Assembly (NCBI GenBank): GCA_039621445.1
Contig: CP154956.1
Span: forward strand, 67,774,452 to 67,838,451
From: Euglena gracilis
Taxonomy: Eukaryota > Euglenida > Euglenophyceae > Euglenales
Reading direction: 5' to 3'
Length of the DNA: 64,000 bases
The notes beneath the pieces were generated by a model. It ran no database searches, was not told the origin of the DNA, and was given only the letters and a program-made list of their open reading frames with translations. Below, one piece after another: positions 24,801-30,870 of the stretch (position 1 is the stretch's first letter; each line of letters starts with the position of its first letter). The translations under genes and the position numbers were made by a program.

Positions 24801-26426
24801 GGAGGGATCAAACGATTTTTGGTGAGCAAAACTTGTTAATGATGTCAATTTTAACCCATGCAAAATGGGCAACAACCAAAAATGTCCAAAATATAACCTC
24901 TTTTTGGGCATTTTCACAGACTTTTAATTTTGATTTCCCTCAAACATCCTGAGGGGGGGGTCTTTCTTTGGGGGTGACTTTTTTTGGATTTTGGATTCTT
25001 TTCTTTCTGAAATTTGTCAGAGGGTCGGTGCTGTTTTTGGGGGGGGGGTATGTTTATGTTCATTTTTTTTTAATGTTCAATGTTTATCGCTTCGAAAAGT
25101 TTGGTCAATGTCACAGGCAGAAAACGTGAAGGTCATTTGCAAGAAGCAACATTCTGATGATGCACCAGAGCGGATCCAAGTCCGCCAGACGATCCAGAAC
25201 GCCCGTTATCGAGCTGCTGCCAATGTGGCGAATGTGACATTCCGTGGGACAGGCATCCCCAATGGTGGGGCCCCTTCCACACAACGTATGCCAGTGTCAG
25301 TGGTGCGATGCCATCCGTCAGAAGTGAGTGGGAACTCTCCATGTTGTCCCACCCTCACCCATTGACACATTCCTGCTTTCATCAGGGATTGGGCCGCCAT
25401 TCGCAGCTCCTCCGATGTTCTTTGACCACCCGGTGTGTTTCACATGTGTTACGGCTCAACAACCAGAAAGTGGGTGCGGGGGCAGTCTGACCCCCCCCAT
25501 CCCACTAGGCCTTCCCGTGCAGCCCTGGTCGGAGTCCAAAACTGACCCCCCAGGGGAGGGTGCCTGCTCTGGGCAGGCACCCCAAAACACAACGCACCCC
25601 CCCCCCCCGGGGTTGGTAAACAGAAGCCTTGTCTGACCTCACCCTCCGGCGGGGGTGAGGAGGAGGTGAGAATGGGAAGTGGGCAAAATTGTAATGTTAC
25701 TGCCGTTTTTATTTTTTTTGAAAGTGAAAAGTGACCCTCTCTCCTTCCGGGGTCGGTATGGTTCTGACTGATGTTTATGTCAAGATTTGCGTGGTGCTGT
25801 GGTGGGGGTCGAATTTTTGGGCCAACAAACTCCATATTTGGAAAAAGCGTAACCAAAATTATGGCAATCACGCATTTGCATTTTTGTTCAAAAATTTGAA
25901 TGACGGTCTAAGCATACACCAACATTGAATAATGAAAAAAACTCCAGAGGAGGAAATATTTTGATGTCTCGCCCTCAAAATTGTGCACAGTACTGAATGA
26001 ATTTTGCCCCAATTTTGTTTTTTTTTCTGAAGGACCGCTGGGTGAGCTGGTTAATTGTCCCCTTTTCTCTTATCTTTCTCTGTTCCCCCAAATGGCTGGG
26101 TTCTCCCTGTTCTCCCAAATCCCCCGAAATTCTCCCAAATGGCTGGTTTCAAATCCAAAATTTACAGATGGTTTGTCCAAGATACATGAGGTTTTTGCCT
26201 CCAGCACTTTGCACTGTGAGTTCTTGTGAGTATTGCTTTTTCTCAGGTTCCTCGGGTTGGACCGGATGTGCATGCCACTGCCTATGGAATGCAAGACCCA
26301 AACCAGGCTGTTATTTGCAACCCGGATTTCTTATCACCTGATTGTTTCCATTGGCCATTTCTCAAAAGATTGTCGTTCAGGATCACCCGACAATGTTTTG
26401 CCGTTTATTGTGTGGGAATTTTGTGA
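1487..26426 (+). CDS. discoidin-like / double cold-shock-like / PAM2 protein (14-exon model)
   Basis: Exon model: 1487-1627, 1673-1745, 3136-3278, 5462-5611, 8530-8611, 11124-11236, 13559-13784, 14785-14933, 18461-18644, 19664-19755, 23837-24106, 25117-25323, 25386-25469, 26247-26426. Every intron is GT-AG and all phases agree, giving 697 residues. Domains in order: acidic N-terminus, F5/8C-like sandwich (about 40-222), Pro/Ala-rich linker, cold-shock-like domain 1 (about 294-366), linker, PAM2 (424-433), cold-shock-like domain 2 (about 479-548) and an unrecognised Cys-containing tail. Cold-shock domains bind single-stranded RNA and PAM2 docks on poly(A)-binding protein, so a role in mRNA translation or stability is inferred. 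The start is the first ATG in frame with the discoidin domain. Least certain are exon 1, the exon 9 donor (18594 is an alternative) and the last two exons. Confidence 0.65.
2092..3045. mobile_element. 954-base MITE with long inverted termini and 8-base target duplication
   Basis: The left end starts GGTACTGTTTCGCCATCTGA and the right end is its inverted, slightly diverged copy ending GAGCGAAACACTACC. Similarity continues inward through GACCGCCACTGA and the AAGGAG...AGGGTTAGG stretch. CTGCATTT flanks both sides exactly (2084-2091, 3046-3053). The interior holds palindromes built on GTGAACTTCACC, several G runs above 10, and no coding sequence. It lies wholly inside intron 2. Confidence 0.85.
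2457..2480. repeat. perfect 24-base palindrome (GTGAACTTCACC and its complement)
   Basis: GTGAACTTCACC is followed immediately by its exact reverse complement. Variants of the same unit recur at 2221-2298 and 2536-2549 in this MITE and again at 7277-7570, so it is the characteristic internal module of one repeat family. Confidence 0.9.
4024..4240. mobile_element. hAT-type MITE, CAGGCTTC family, copy 1
   Basis: The ends are perfect 16-base inverted repeats, CAGGCTTCTTTTTAAG and its complement. ATGTAGAG is duplicated on both sides (4016-4023, 4241-4248). The 217-base body is G/C runs around an imperfect GGCGC hairpin near 4125-4165, with no coding potential. CAGG ends plus an 8-base duplication are the pattern of non-autonomous hAT elements. 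It sits in intron 3 of the discoidin gene. Confidence 0.92.
4716..5133. mobile_element. second copy of the CCGACCGCC MITE family, ends diverged
   Basis: Sequence from CCGACCGCCACCTGAATTTT at 4716 matches the left end of the 2092-3045 element, continuing into the same GTTGAAGGAG..AGGGTTAGGG and GGGCCTAACTT blocks. The right side near 5105-5133 (GAAAAAATTCAGCAGTGG) is the inverted partner. No clean target duplication was found, so the copy is older or truncated. Confidence 0.6.
6405..6507. mobile_element. hAT-type MITE, CAGGCTTC family, copy 2 (103 bases)
   Basis: The ends CAGGCTTCTTCTTAAG and CTTAAAAAGAAGCCTG are inverted with one mismatch, and GGCCAATC is duplicated exactly at 6397-6404 and 6508-6515. 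It shares its termini and the CCCGCGCCACCCTGGG piece with the copy at 4024-4240 but has lost the central part, so it is an internal-deletion derivative. Confidence 0.92.
7262..7570. repeat. GTGAACTTCACC repeat block, second copy
   Basis: Repeated units of GGTGAAGTTCACC and close variants flank a G run and the sequence GGTGAAATTTCAATGG. The block corresponds in order to 2220-2550 of the element at 2092-3045. The outer inverted termini seen there were not located, so this is a partial copy. Confidence 0.7.
7709..7814. repeat. long foldback with GC-rich core hairpin
   Basis: The outer arms AACAGTGTTTTGGGCCAAG and CTTGGCCCAAACACAGTT are inverted copies. Inside them GGCCCAGGGGC pairs with GCCCCTGGGC, and the core 7748-7774 is a perfect 12-base stem (GACCGCGGCGCC) with a TTC loop. 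The whole forms one extended hairpin with small mismatches. It may be a foldback transposon or the centre of a larger MITE, since ACACGGTTTCAAAC-like sequence also lies just outside. Confidence 0.8.
8159..8463. mobile_element. hAT-type MITE, CAGGGATTT family
   Basis: The ends are CAGGGATTTTTTTTAG and its inverted partner ending AAATCCCTG. GTTCCAGC is repeated exactly on both sides (8151-8158, 8464-8471). The body is G/C homopolymers around AAGGCGCCGAAAA. It lies in intron 4, about 65 bases before exon 5. Confidence 0.9.
8612..11123. other. intron 5 of the discoidin gene
   Basis: The donor GT is at 8612 and the acceptor TTTCTTTCAG ends at 11123. Contents are a C-rich stretch (8745-9010), degenerate repeats of GGGGTGTGGGGATAAAAA-like units with 40-60-base spacing (9430-9800), and two related blocks containing TTGCGG(A/G)GAAATCAAAATA (10176-10196, 10553-10573). 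No gene is seen. Confidence 0.65.
11454..12591. mobile_element. probable hAT-type element, CAGGGGTTTTCTTAAG family
   Basis: The left end is CAGGGGTTTTCTTAAG and the right end CCTCAAGAAAACCTCTG. Flanking 8-mers GTATCTGT and GTATCAAT match at six of eight positions, consistent with an older insertion. The 1.1-kb interior contains G/C runs, a CAGCGCTTTGCGCCGG hairpin and copies of CCAGCTGGG, with no gene. Boundaries are less certain than for elements with exact duplications. Confidence 0.6.
12646..13048. mobile_element. relative of the 11454-12591 element
   Basis: It starts GGGGTTGCTTAAGCTGGAGG and ends CTTAAGAAAACCCTGG. It shares the CCAGCCAGCA(G/C)CTCCCAGCTGGG block and the following GGTCCGCTGAAA stretch with the preceding element. 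No target duplication was found. Confidence 0.5.
13559..14933 (+). CDS. cold-shock-like domain 1, exons 7-8 of the discoidin gene
   Basis: Exon 7 (13559-13784) gives a Pro/Ala-rich linker and then [18 protein letters not shown]. Exon 8 (14785-14933) continues [20 protein letters not shown]...[20 protein letters not shown]. Joined at the phase-1 intron, it aligns residue for residue with domain 2 of the same gene. It shows the cold-shock pattern: first strand GRVV, a VPYHKS segment in place of RNP2 VFVH(Y)S, a GD.VSF strand and the closing EA..V strand. The usual RNP1 aromatic segment (KGFGFI) is replaced by GGSIQL, so RNA binding may be altered. The donor GTATGC at 13785 was preferred over GTCCCA at 13802 because only the former restores the frame. 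Confidence 0.7.
13785..14784. other. intron 7 with microsatellite cluster
   Basis: This intron splits cold-shock-like domain 1. It holds (CCCA)n from about 14126 to 14218, (CA)n from 14219 to 14262 and (CTCA)n at about 14279-14298. The rest is unremarkable. Confidence 0.75.
14126..14298. repeat. compound microsatellite (CCCA)n-(CA)n-(CTCA)n
   Basis: Three adjacent simple repeats are read directly: about 90 bases of CCCA units with minor interruptions, 44 bases of pure CA and five CTCA units. They lie in intron 7. The long open frames overlapping them are artefacts of the repeats. Confidence 0.97.
15266..15683. mobile_element. hAT-type MITE, CAGGGTTCGATATAAGG family, copy 1
   Basis: The ends CAGGGTTCGATATAAGGA and TCCTTATATCGAACCCTG are perfectly inverted. 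GTCCGGAC, itself a palindrome, is duplicated exactly at 15258-15265 and 15684-15691. The interior has C/G runs and a central CCGGCGCTTCGCGCCG hairpin, with no coding sequence. A second copy in opposite orientation lies at 56552-56952 and a truncated end at 26854. Confidence 0.95.
16377..16710. repeat. imperfect tandem repeats of GGGTTTCTTAYAGGTGGG
   Basis: At least eight copies of a TTTCTTA(C/T)AGGTGGG-like unit occur at irregular spacing, interrupted by a CTTCGGCGCCGAAG palindrome near 16536-16550. It looks like a degraded MITE whose terminus was amplified. Confidence 0.7.
16943..17425. mobile_element. inverted-repeat element with about 65-base arms
   Basis: The arm at 16970-17037 (GCTGAGCTCTTTACATGTCT onward) returns inverted at about 17355-17424 with few mismatches. 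The outer ends are CAGGGAATTTGGCC on the left and ACACAAAACCTG on the right, giving CAGG...CCTG. The interior has repeats of CCCAAAAC(G/C)CATG. A single related end recurs near 20388 and 20525-20545. No exact target duplication was seen. Confidence 0.65.
18461..19755 (+). CDS. linker and PAM2 motif, exons 9-10 of the discoidin gene
   Basis: Exon 9 (18461-18644) finishes cold-shock-like domain 1 and encodes an Ala/Pro/Ser-rich linker ([18 protein letters not shown]). Exon 10 (19664-19755) begins [15 protein letters not shown]. This fits the PAM2 consensus, where the invariant L-N, the A and the F-x-P are all present, as in ataxin-2, PAIP and eRF3 peptides that bind the MLLE domain of poly(A)-binding protein. 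The acceptor is TTGTCTACAG and the donor GTGTGC. Exon 9 could end earlier, at 18594 (GTTTGA), and keep the frame. The intron between the exons opens with a long GT/GC microsatellite right at the donor. Confidence 0.7.
18645..18845. repeat. GT/GC microsatellite
   Basis: About 190 bases of alternating purine-pyrimidine GT and GC units with interruptions, starting at the predicted GTGTGT donor of exon 9. Such alternating sequence can adopt Z-DNA. It produces long spurious open frames on both strands. Confidence 0.95.
19159..19216. repeat. 25-base tandem repeat, about 2.3 copies
   Basis: TGCTTGGTGCCCAAAAAAGG plus GAAAA is repeated directly twice, followed by a partial third unit. Confidence 0.9.
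19756..23836. other. intron 10, 4.1 kb, repeat-filled
   Basis: It contains tandem GGAATTTAAG units (20121-20222) and several copies of a dispersed unit with GACCCAGAAATGACC and CCCAAAACGGGG (20250-20340, 20640-20760, 20815-20915, 21610-21745). Hairpins of CAGCGCCTTTGGCGCCGG type (21090-21107) and repeats of TTTTGGATTAA (22027-22060) are also present. No gene with splice support was found; 22095-22240 and 22870-23110 are open but unconvincing. Confidence 0.65.
20121..20222. repeat. tandem repeat of about 10 bases (GGAATTTAAG)
   Basis: Roughly ten imperfect copies of GGAATTTAAG or GAAATTTAAG in direct orientation, read directly. Confidence 0.9.
23837..24106 (+). CDS. cold-shock-like domain 2, exon 11 of the discoidin gene
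   Basis: This single 90-codon exon starts after CTACTCAG and ends at GTGTTT. After a Ser/Pro/Thr-rich stretch it reads [20 protein letters not shown], then [19 protein letters not shown] and [18 protein letters not shown]. The closing strand AENVKVI comes from the next exon. It aligns without gaps to domain 1, so one arose from the other by duplication. HYSD sits where cold-shock RNP2 has VH(Y)S, and the RNP1 aromatics are absent. Domain 2 is uninterrupted whereas domain 1 is split by a 1-kb intron. Confidence 0.75.
24225..24525. repeat. TACGGATAAC minisatellite in two clusters
   Basis: Units of 10-11 bases (ACGGATAACT) occur about six times at 24228-24308 and four times at 24484-24520, on either side of non-repetitive intron sequence. 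They lie in intron 11, between cold-shock-like domain 2 and the next exon. Confidence 0.85.
25117..26426 (+). CDS. C-terminal exons 12-14 of the discoidin gene
   Basis: Exon 12 (25117-25323) starts AENVKVI, completing cold-shock-like domain 2, and continues into a basic, Gln/Arg/Ala-rich segment ([20 protein letters not shown]). It ends at a canonical GTGAGT. Exon 13 (25386-25469) and exon 14 (26247-26426) keep phase 0 and encode an unrecognised Cys/His-containing tail with TGA at 26424-26426. Exon 12 is well supported. Exons 13 and 14 rest only on splice sites and open frame, and other phases are also open. Confidence 0.5.
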
Positions 26427-27180
26427 TTGCATCGCAGCCCCATTTTCAAAACCCCATCCCAGGGCCGGGGGGGGGGGGGTGTTTTTTTGGGAACATGGGT
26501 GACGCTGTCGTCAACAATTTGTGCTAGATTTCTACAGGGGTTATATCTCAAAAAAATGCGAATTTCACTTCTTTTTCTGTTTGTTTTTGTGAAAAAATCT
26601 TGATTTTGTCACTGGAGTCAGATTTAGGTTCCCACCAGAAAATAATTTTCAAGGAACTTTTTTTGCTTTTTTTTTGCCTTTTTTGCATGATTTACTGTGA
26701 AGTTGTTGCATGTCCTCCTCTGGGCCAACCCTCCTTCTCCAACCTGGCCCTTCCCACCATGCCTTCGGGGACAGCTCACAGGGCAGTTCCTAGACCGCAG
26801 GGCAAAACAGGAATCCGCAAAACCCTATGAGTGGTGGGTGGAAGGAGTTGACCACAGGGTTCGATATAAGGAGGGTGCACGGGTTAGAGGGGAGGGTGTA
26901 TGGGCTTGGGGGGGTGTCCCCCACCCCCTCCTGGACAGGGGGGTCCAGATGAGGGATTTTTTAAAGGTTGGACAGGAGTTCAAAGGTTGAAGGGAGTGGG
27001 GGTGGGGGGGCAGTGGTGGGGAGTTTCCTCCGTTTTTGGCACAAAGTGCCGAGAAACCCCAAAACCGACCCCAAAGGTGATCCCCCGAACCCCTTGTGGG
27101 TGGGGGGACCTTTCCCCGGTCTCAAAAGAATCCCCTGGACCAGGGATTCTTTTAAGACCGGGGAAGGGTCCCCGGCAGGG
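26427..27180. other. intergenic stretch with truncated MITE and foldback
   Basis: It holds a truncated CAGGGTTCGATATAAGG end at 26854 and an inverted repeat at 27106-27171. No supported gene is present. A weakly protein-like piece at 26725-26830 (Pro/Ser-rich) has no partner exons. This gap separates the discoidin gene from the retrotransposon. Confidence 0.6.
27106..27171. repeat. foldback of two abutting MITE ends
   Basis: GGACCTTTCCCCGGTCTCAA is followed by AGAATCCCCTGG, then directly by its inverted copy beginning ACCAGGGATTCTTTTAAG. The arms are about 30 bases with two or three mismatches and almost no loop. The termini resemble the CAGGGATTT family at 8159-8463, as if two elements met end to end. 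Confidence 0.8.
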
Positions 27181-27199
27181 TCACACCTCAAAATCTGCC

Positions 27200-27724
27200 C
27201 CACAGCAAGCTGCGAAGGGCGATAAGGGGCCAGCCCAGCCAGCCCCGCGGGGCAGGTCCCCTTCTTCGTCTTCGCGGCCAGCAGCAGTTTCATGGTCGCG
27301 AACCCAAAGTCCAGCAACCCCAGCCGGGCAAGGCAAGGGGGGGCAGACCTGGACCCCGCAGACATCGGGTAGGGGCAGGTCCCCATATCCATGATTCAAC
27401 TGTGGGGAGGGCGGACATTATTTTTTTGAGTGTGATAAACCGCTGAGTGAGGCCCTTGCTAATTCTAAGGAATTTTGGAAAAATAATGGAAAAGGCAAGG
27501 GGCAGCCCAAGGGTAAATGGCAGCCAGCCACTCAGCGAAATTCCTTAGGCAAGGGGGGTGCATGGTCAAAGGGGAGTGGGCCCACCTCTTCTCCCCCTGG
27601 GGCCCAATAGGGGCGCCAGGGGCAGTTTGAGAAGGGGGGGGCTGCCCATGACCGTGTCTCTCCCCCCTGTGAGGAAAACGGTGTAAATATCTCTGATTCA
27701 AAAAACTGGGGTGTACAGGGTTTT
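27200..27724 (+). pseudogene. gag: gag C-terminal part with CCHC zinc knuckle, broken by stops
   Basis: A Gln/Gly/Ser/Arg-rich basic region (27200-27390) leads into FNCGEGGHYFFEC, which matches C-x2-C-x4-H-x4-C except that the first Cys codon is TGA (27392-27394). A Gly/Lys/Gln-rich tail follows and contains a TAG at 27608-27610, flanked by otherwise open frame. The knuckle would bind RNA during packaging. No capsid domain is seen upstream, so the 5' part of gag is missing or unrecognisable. Confidence 0.75.
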
Positions 27725-28420
27725 ATGGCTGATTCAGGGTGTGGTGAAAAACATTCTTTGGATCAGCCCCCCGGATTTTTGAATCGGACCGGATACTCCT
27801 GGAGGGAGGGAAAATGTTCAAGGGTTCCCATTTTGCATTCAAACCTGCCACAGCCCAACCCCCTACCATCAGCTCAGCAACCTCAGGCATTAGATTTTTT
27901 CGCTGGCACAGGTTCGGTGGGGAGACGGTTGGCAGAACGGGGGTATGAAGTTTTGTCAATCGAAAATGCTCCCTGGACGGACTTCCACCCCCACACAGAC
28001 ATTTTTACCTGGGACTACAGGCGATACCCGGTTGGTTTTTTTGAGGTTATTGCCGCTAGTCCCCCCTGTAATATTTATTCCACAGCCTATAACCCCAGGC
28101 CAAGGGATTTCCCCCAGGCGGATGCCCTGGTGGAGAAAACCCTGGAAATTATAAATTATTTTCAGCCAAAGTTGTGGTGATTGGAGAACCCCCGCACTGG
28201 TCTTTTGCGAAATAGGGAGGTGGTGAAAAACCTGCCCTATATCGACATTGATTATTGTCAGTTTTCAGATTGGGGTTATAAAAAACCCACACGTTTCTGG
28301 TGCTGCCCAGCCATTTCACAACTACGGTCGGTGTTGTGTGATGGCGAATCGTGTCCTAACCTGGTGATGGGGGACAATGGGAAGTTCCGGAACCGTGAAT
28401 TGTTGGGGGGCAGAAAATGA
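27725..28420 (+). pseudogene. cytosine-5 DNA methyltransferase-like domain, one in-frame TGA
   Basis: Visible motifs in order: LDFFAGTGSVGRRL (motif I, S-adenosylmethionine binding), EVLSIENAPW (acidic motif II position), AASPPCNIYS (motif IV with the catalytic Pro-Pro-Cys), LENPRTGLL (motif VI-like, ENP where most C5 enzymes have ENV) and GYKKPTRFWC (motif VIII-like). Expected activity is methylation of cytosine C5 in DNA, perhaps of the element's own copies. The TGA at 28178-28180 follows a TGG and precedes LEN; a second Trp would be natural there, so it reads as a point nonsense mutation. The domain is short, about 230 residues, with no clear target-recognition domain. It ends in ATGA overlapping the next frame. 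Confidence 0.88.
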
Positions 28421-29103
28421 AGTTTACCCCCCGACAAAAAGGAAGGATACCCCCCCTGGTGATTGATTATCTCCTAAGTGCTGGGGATTTTCAGGGGGAC
28501 CAGCCCAAAGAAATTTCCCAAAATTCCCAGGATTTTGAGGAATGGGAACTTCCAGACCGTTGTTGTTATTTGGCCAACACCTTGAAGGTTAATCAGGTGT
28601 TGCCCATTGAAAACGAGCTGCAACTTTTGATGCTATCACAGACGTATCTCCCTAACGGAGATACCAAGCAGCTCAAAGTTTTGGTGGACACGGGAGCCCA
28701 GGTGAACCTGGTCAAAAGGTCCATCGTCCCAAAACATTTGGCCAGGTCACCACGAATGCCGATTCGGCTGGTGGCTGCCAACGGCCAATGTGTTTTGGGG
28801 GGCGACCAGTGTATTAAGTTGGAGTTGGGTTTTCAACGCAGGGGTACGGGGCAGGGGGGCACCCAGGCCTTGTACCTGGAAGGGGAATTCTACCTCGCGG
28901 ATATTGAGGTAGATGCTGTATTATCATTTCCATGGTTAGCCGAACATGGTTTGGGTGTGTTCCCACACCATAAGGGTTTGGTTTTTGACAATCTTAATCT
29001 GACTTTCTTGTACGGGTGGGATACAAGAAATCAGAAACGGAAATCCCATAAGGGGAAGAAAAAACACAATTCACAAAAAAAGAATTGGGGTTGTGGTTTC
29101 TGA
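28417..29103 (+). pseudogene. retropepsin-like aspartic protease region
   Basis: After about 85 residues of linker comes KVLVDTGAQVNLVKRSIVP, the DTG active-site loop of retroviral-type aspartic proteases. IRLVAANGQCVLGG and a hydrophobic ADIEVDAVLSFPWLAEHG segment follow, as in Ty3/gypsy proteases. The frame is -1 relative to the methyltransferase frame, and the two overlap by ATGA at 28417-28420. The frame closes at 29101 just after an A7 run (29075-29081); reading on in the +2 frame continues directly into the reverse transcriptase. Confidence 0.85.
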
Positions 29104-30265
29104 CTTCGGAGAATCCCCTGAAAACGCACCAACCACGGAGTCCCTTGAAAATGAAAAGGTGTGGTTGGACCTGCAAAAAATGAATTTGCACCTACCCTTG
29201 CAAGGCTTTGATATGCAACCAAAATTCCTTGGAAAGAAGGAATTGCATACCATAGCCAAACAGCTCACCGAAACGCCAGCCGAGGACAAGGCGGTGAATG
29301 CCATAATCCAGGCTCGCGACTCGGGTGAGAAGGAAGACCCCAGGGTGGTAGCATTTCGGGATAAAATTTTTCAGGATTTTGAAGGGGAGGTGTTGGGTAC
29401 GGAGGTACCACCCGACCCTCCCGTTCGGGGACCTTATGGTTACGCCCAGATTCCTCTGAAGGAGGGGGCTGTACCCACAAGGCAAAAACCCTTTGTGTTA
29501 CACGGTGAAAGATTTGAAGCTCACAAAAAGGTCACCCAGGAATGGTGGGACCGGAAATTTGTTGAGCGTTTGCCCAAGGGAACAGTTTCGGAAAGGTTGT
29601 CCGTAACATTTGTGGTGCCGAAAAAAGGAGGTGAATGGAGGGGAGTGGTAGACATGCGGGGGCCTAACAGTCAAACTAGGCGTGTGTCCTACCCCCTTCC
29701 CGTAATTGAAGACCTCCTTGTAAAACAAGGTGGAAACATGATGTTTTCCATCTTGGATTTACGGCAGGCTTTCCACCAACAGCCGTTGGATCCGCCCATC
29801 ACATGTTGCAGTACCCCCCTCGGTCTTTTTCAGTGAAGGGTTAATGTGATGGGTCTAACAAACGCAAGCCAGCAGTTTGAACAAATGATGGAGGATCGCC
29901 TCTTCCCGGTGGGGGACGTGGCTGATCCTTACATCGACGACATTTTGATTGGAACTCGAGTGGGTCCTGGTGAGGATTTACTCGCAGCACACGACAAGGA
30001 TTTGCGAAGAGTCCTTGAAGTTTTACGAAAAGACAGATTTGTAGCCGACAAAAGAAAATGTCGTCTTTTCGTAAAAGAAGTTGAGTTTTGTGGCCATGTT
30101 CTGGGTGGTGGGGTGAGAAAACCATCCCCTGGAAAGCTAATGGCCATTGAAAAAACGGGAGCTACCCCAAACAATCACGGGTCTACGTGCCTTTTTGGGA
30201 TTCACAAATTATTACAGCTCCTATGTGAAGGATTACGCCCACATTGTCGCTTGCCTTCAAGATAA
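29093..30265 (+). pseudogene. reverse transcriptase, broken by one stop and one frameshift
   Basis: The region shows LSVTFVVPKKGGEWRGVVD, SYPLPVIEDLLVKQ, FSILDLRQAFHQ (first catalytic Asp), VMGLTNASQQFEQMM and PYIDDILIG (the YIDD catalytic box at about 29931-29942), then FCGHVLGGGVRKPSPGK. This is standard Ty3/gypsy order. A TGA at 29834-29836 replaces the usual Trp after FQ. Near 30150-30155 an A6 run shifts the frame by one base; the conserved TGLRAFLGFTNYYSSYVKDY continues in the frame of the RNase H part. Both defects point to loss of function. Confidence 0.93.
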
Positions 30266-30870
30266 GCTCAAAGTTTCCAGAGTGGACGGCAAGAAGGGTT
30301 CCAAGAAAAGGATTTCTTGGGAACCATCCGACATTGAGGCATTTGGAAAAATTAAATCACTGTTGTGCAGTGAATTAATTTTGCAACACGTTAAGCCAGA
30401 CAAACCATTTGTTTTAAGAGTGGATGCCAGCCAGTATGCGGTTGGTGCCACCCTTGATCAATTGGTTGGGGAGGATAGGGCTCCTACTCCTGAAGACGTA
30501 CGGGCCAAGCGTACTGTGCCTGTCGCCTTCATGAGTAGGAAGCTAACGGGCAGCCAAAGAAACTGGGTACCTAGGGAACAGGAGACTTATGCCATAATCC
30601 TAGCCTTACAAAAGTGGGAATCATGGATTGGGCTGCAGCCCGTCCTGGTTCTCACTGACCACAAGGCTCTAGAATCTTGGGCTAGAGAGGTTCTAGATAC
30701 ACCAAGTGGTCCCATTGGGAGAAGGGCTAGGTGGCATCAAATATTATCAAAATTCGATTTGTCGGTTGGGTCTATCCCGGGACGGGAGAATACCATAGCC
30801 GATTTGTTGTCAAGATGGGCTTACCCGGCCTCCCAAGCCTTGAAGGACATTTCAAGGCATGGGTCAGCCC
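30147..30870 (+). pseudogene. RNase H domain of the retrotransposon
   Basis: The open frame shows the connection LRAFLGFTNYY, then KPFVLRVDASQYAVGATL (catalytic Asp), REQETYAIILALQKWESW (Glu), VLTDHKALESW (Asp) and IPGRENTIADLLSRW (Asp). These are the four metal-binding positions of Ty3/gypsy RNase H, all intact. The enzyme degrades RNA in RNA-DNA hybrids during reverse transcription. Confidence 0.9.

Noticed and set aside
26330-26400. CCHC zinc knuckle ([10 protein letters not shown]) in the last exon of the discoidin gene
   Set aside because: The C-x2-C half is in a different frame, and about 10 bases would have to be missing. The phase-0 frame continues the gene without it.
25386-26426. 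Third cold-shock-like domain in exons 13-14
   Set aside because: A few residues can be matched to the other two domains, but no HYSD or GD.VSF block is present.
27392-29836. UGA reassigned to tryptophan in this organism
   Set aside because: Three stops sit at Trp-like positions, but more than 25 other Trp codons in the same element and all in the discoidin gene are TGG. One UGA is at a Cys position, and TAG stops occur too. Decay explains this better.
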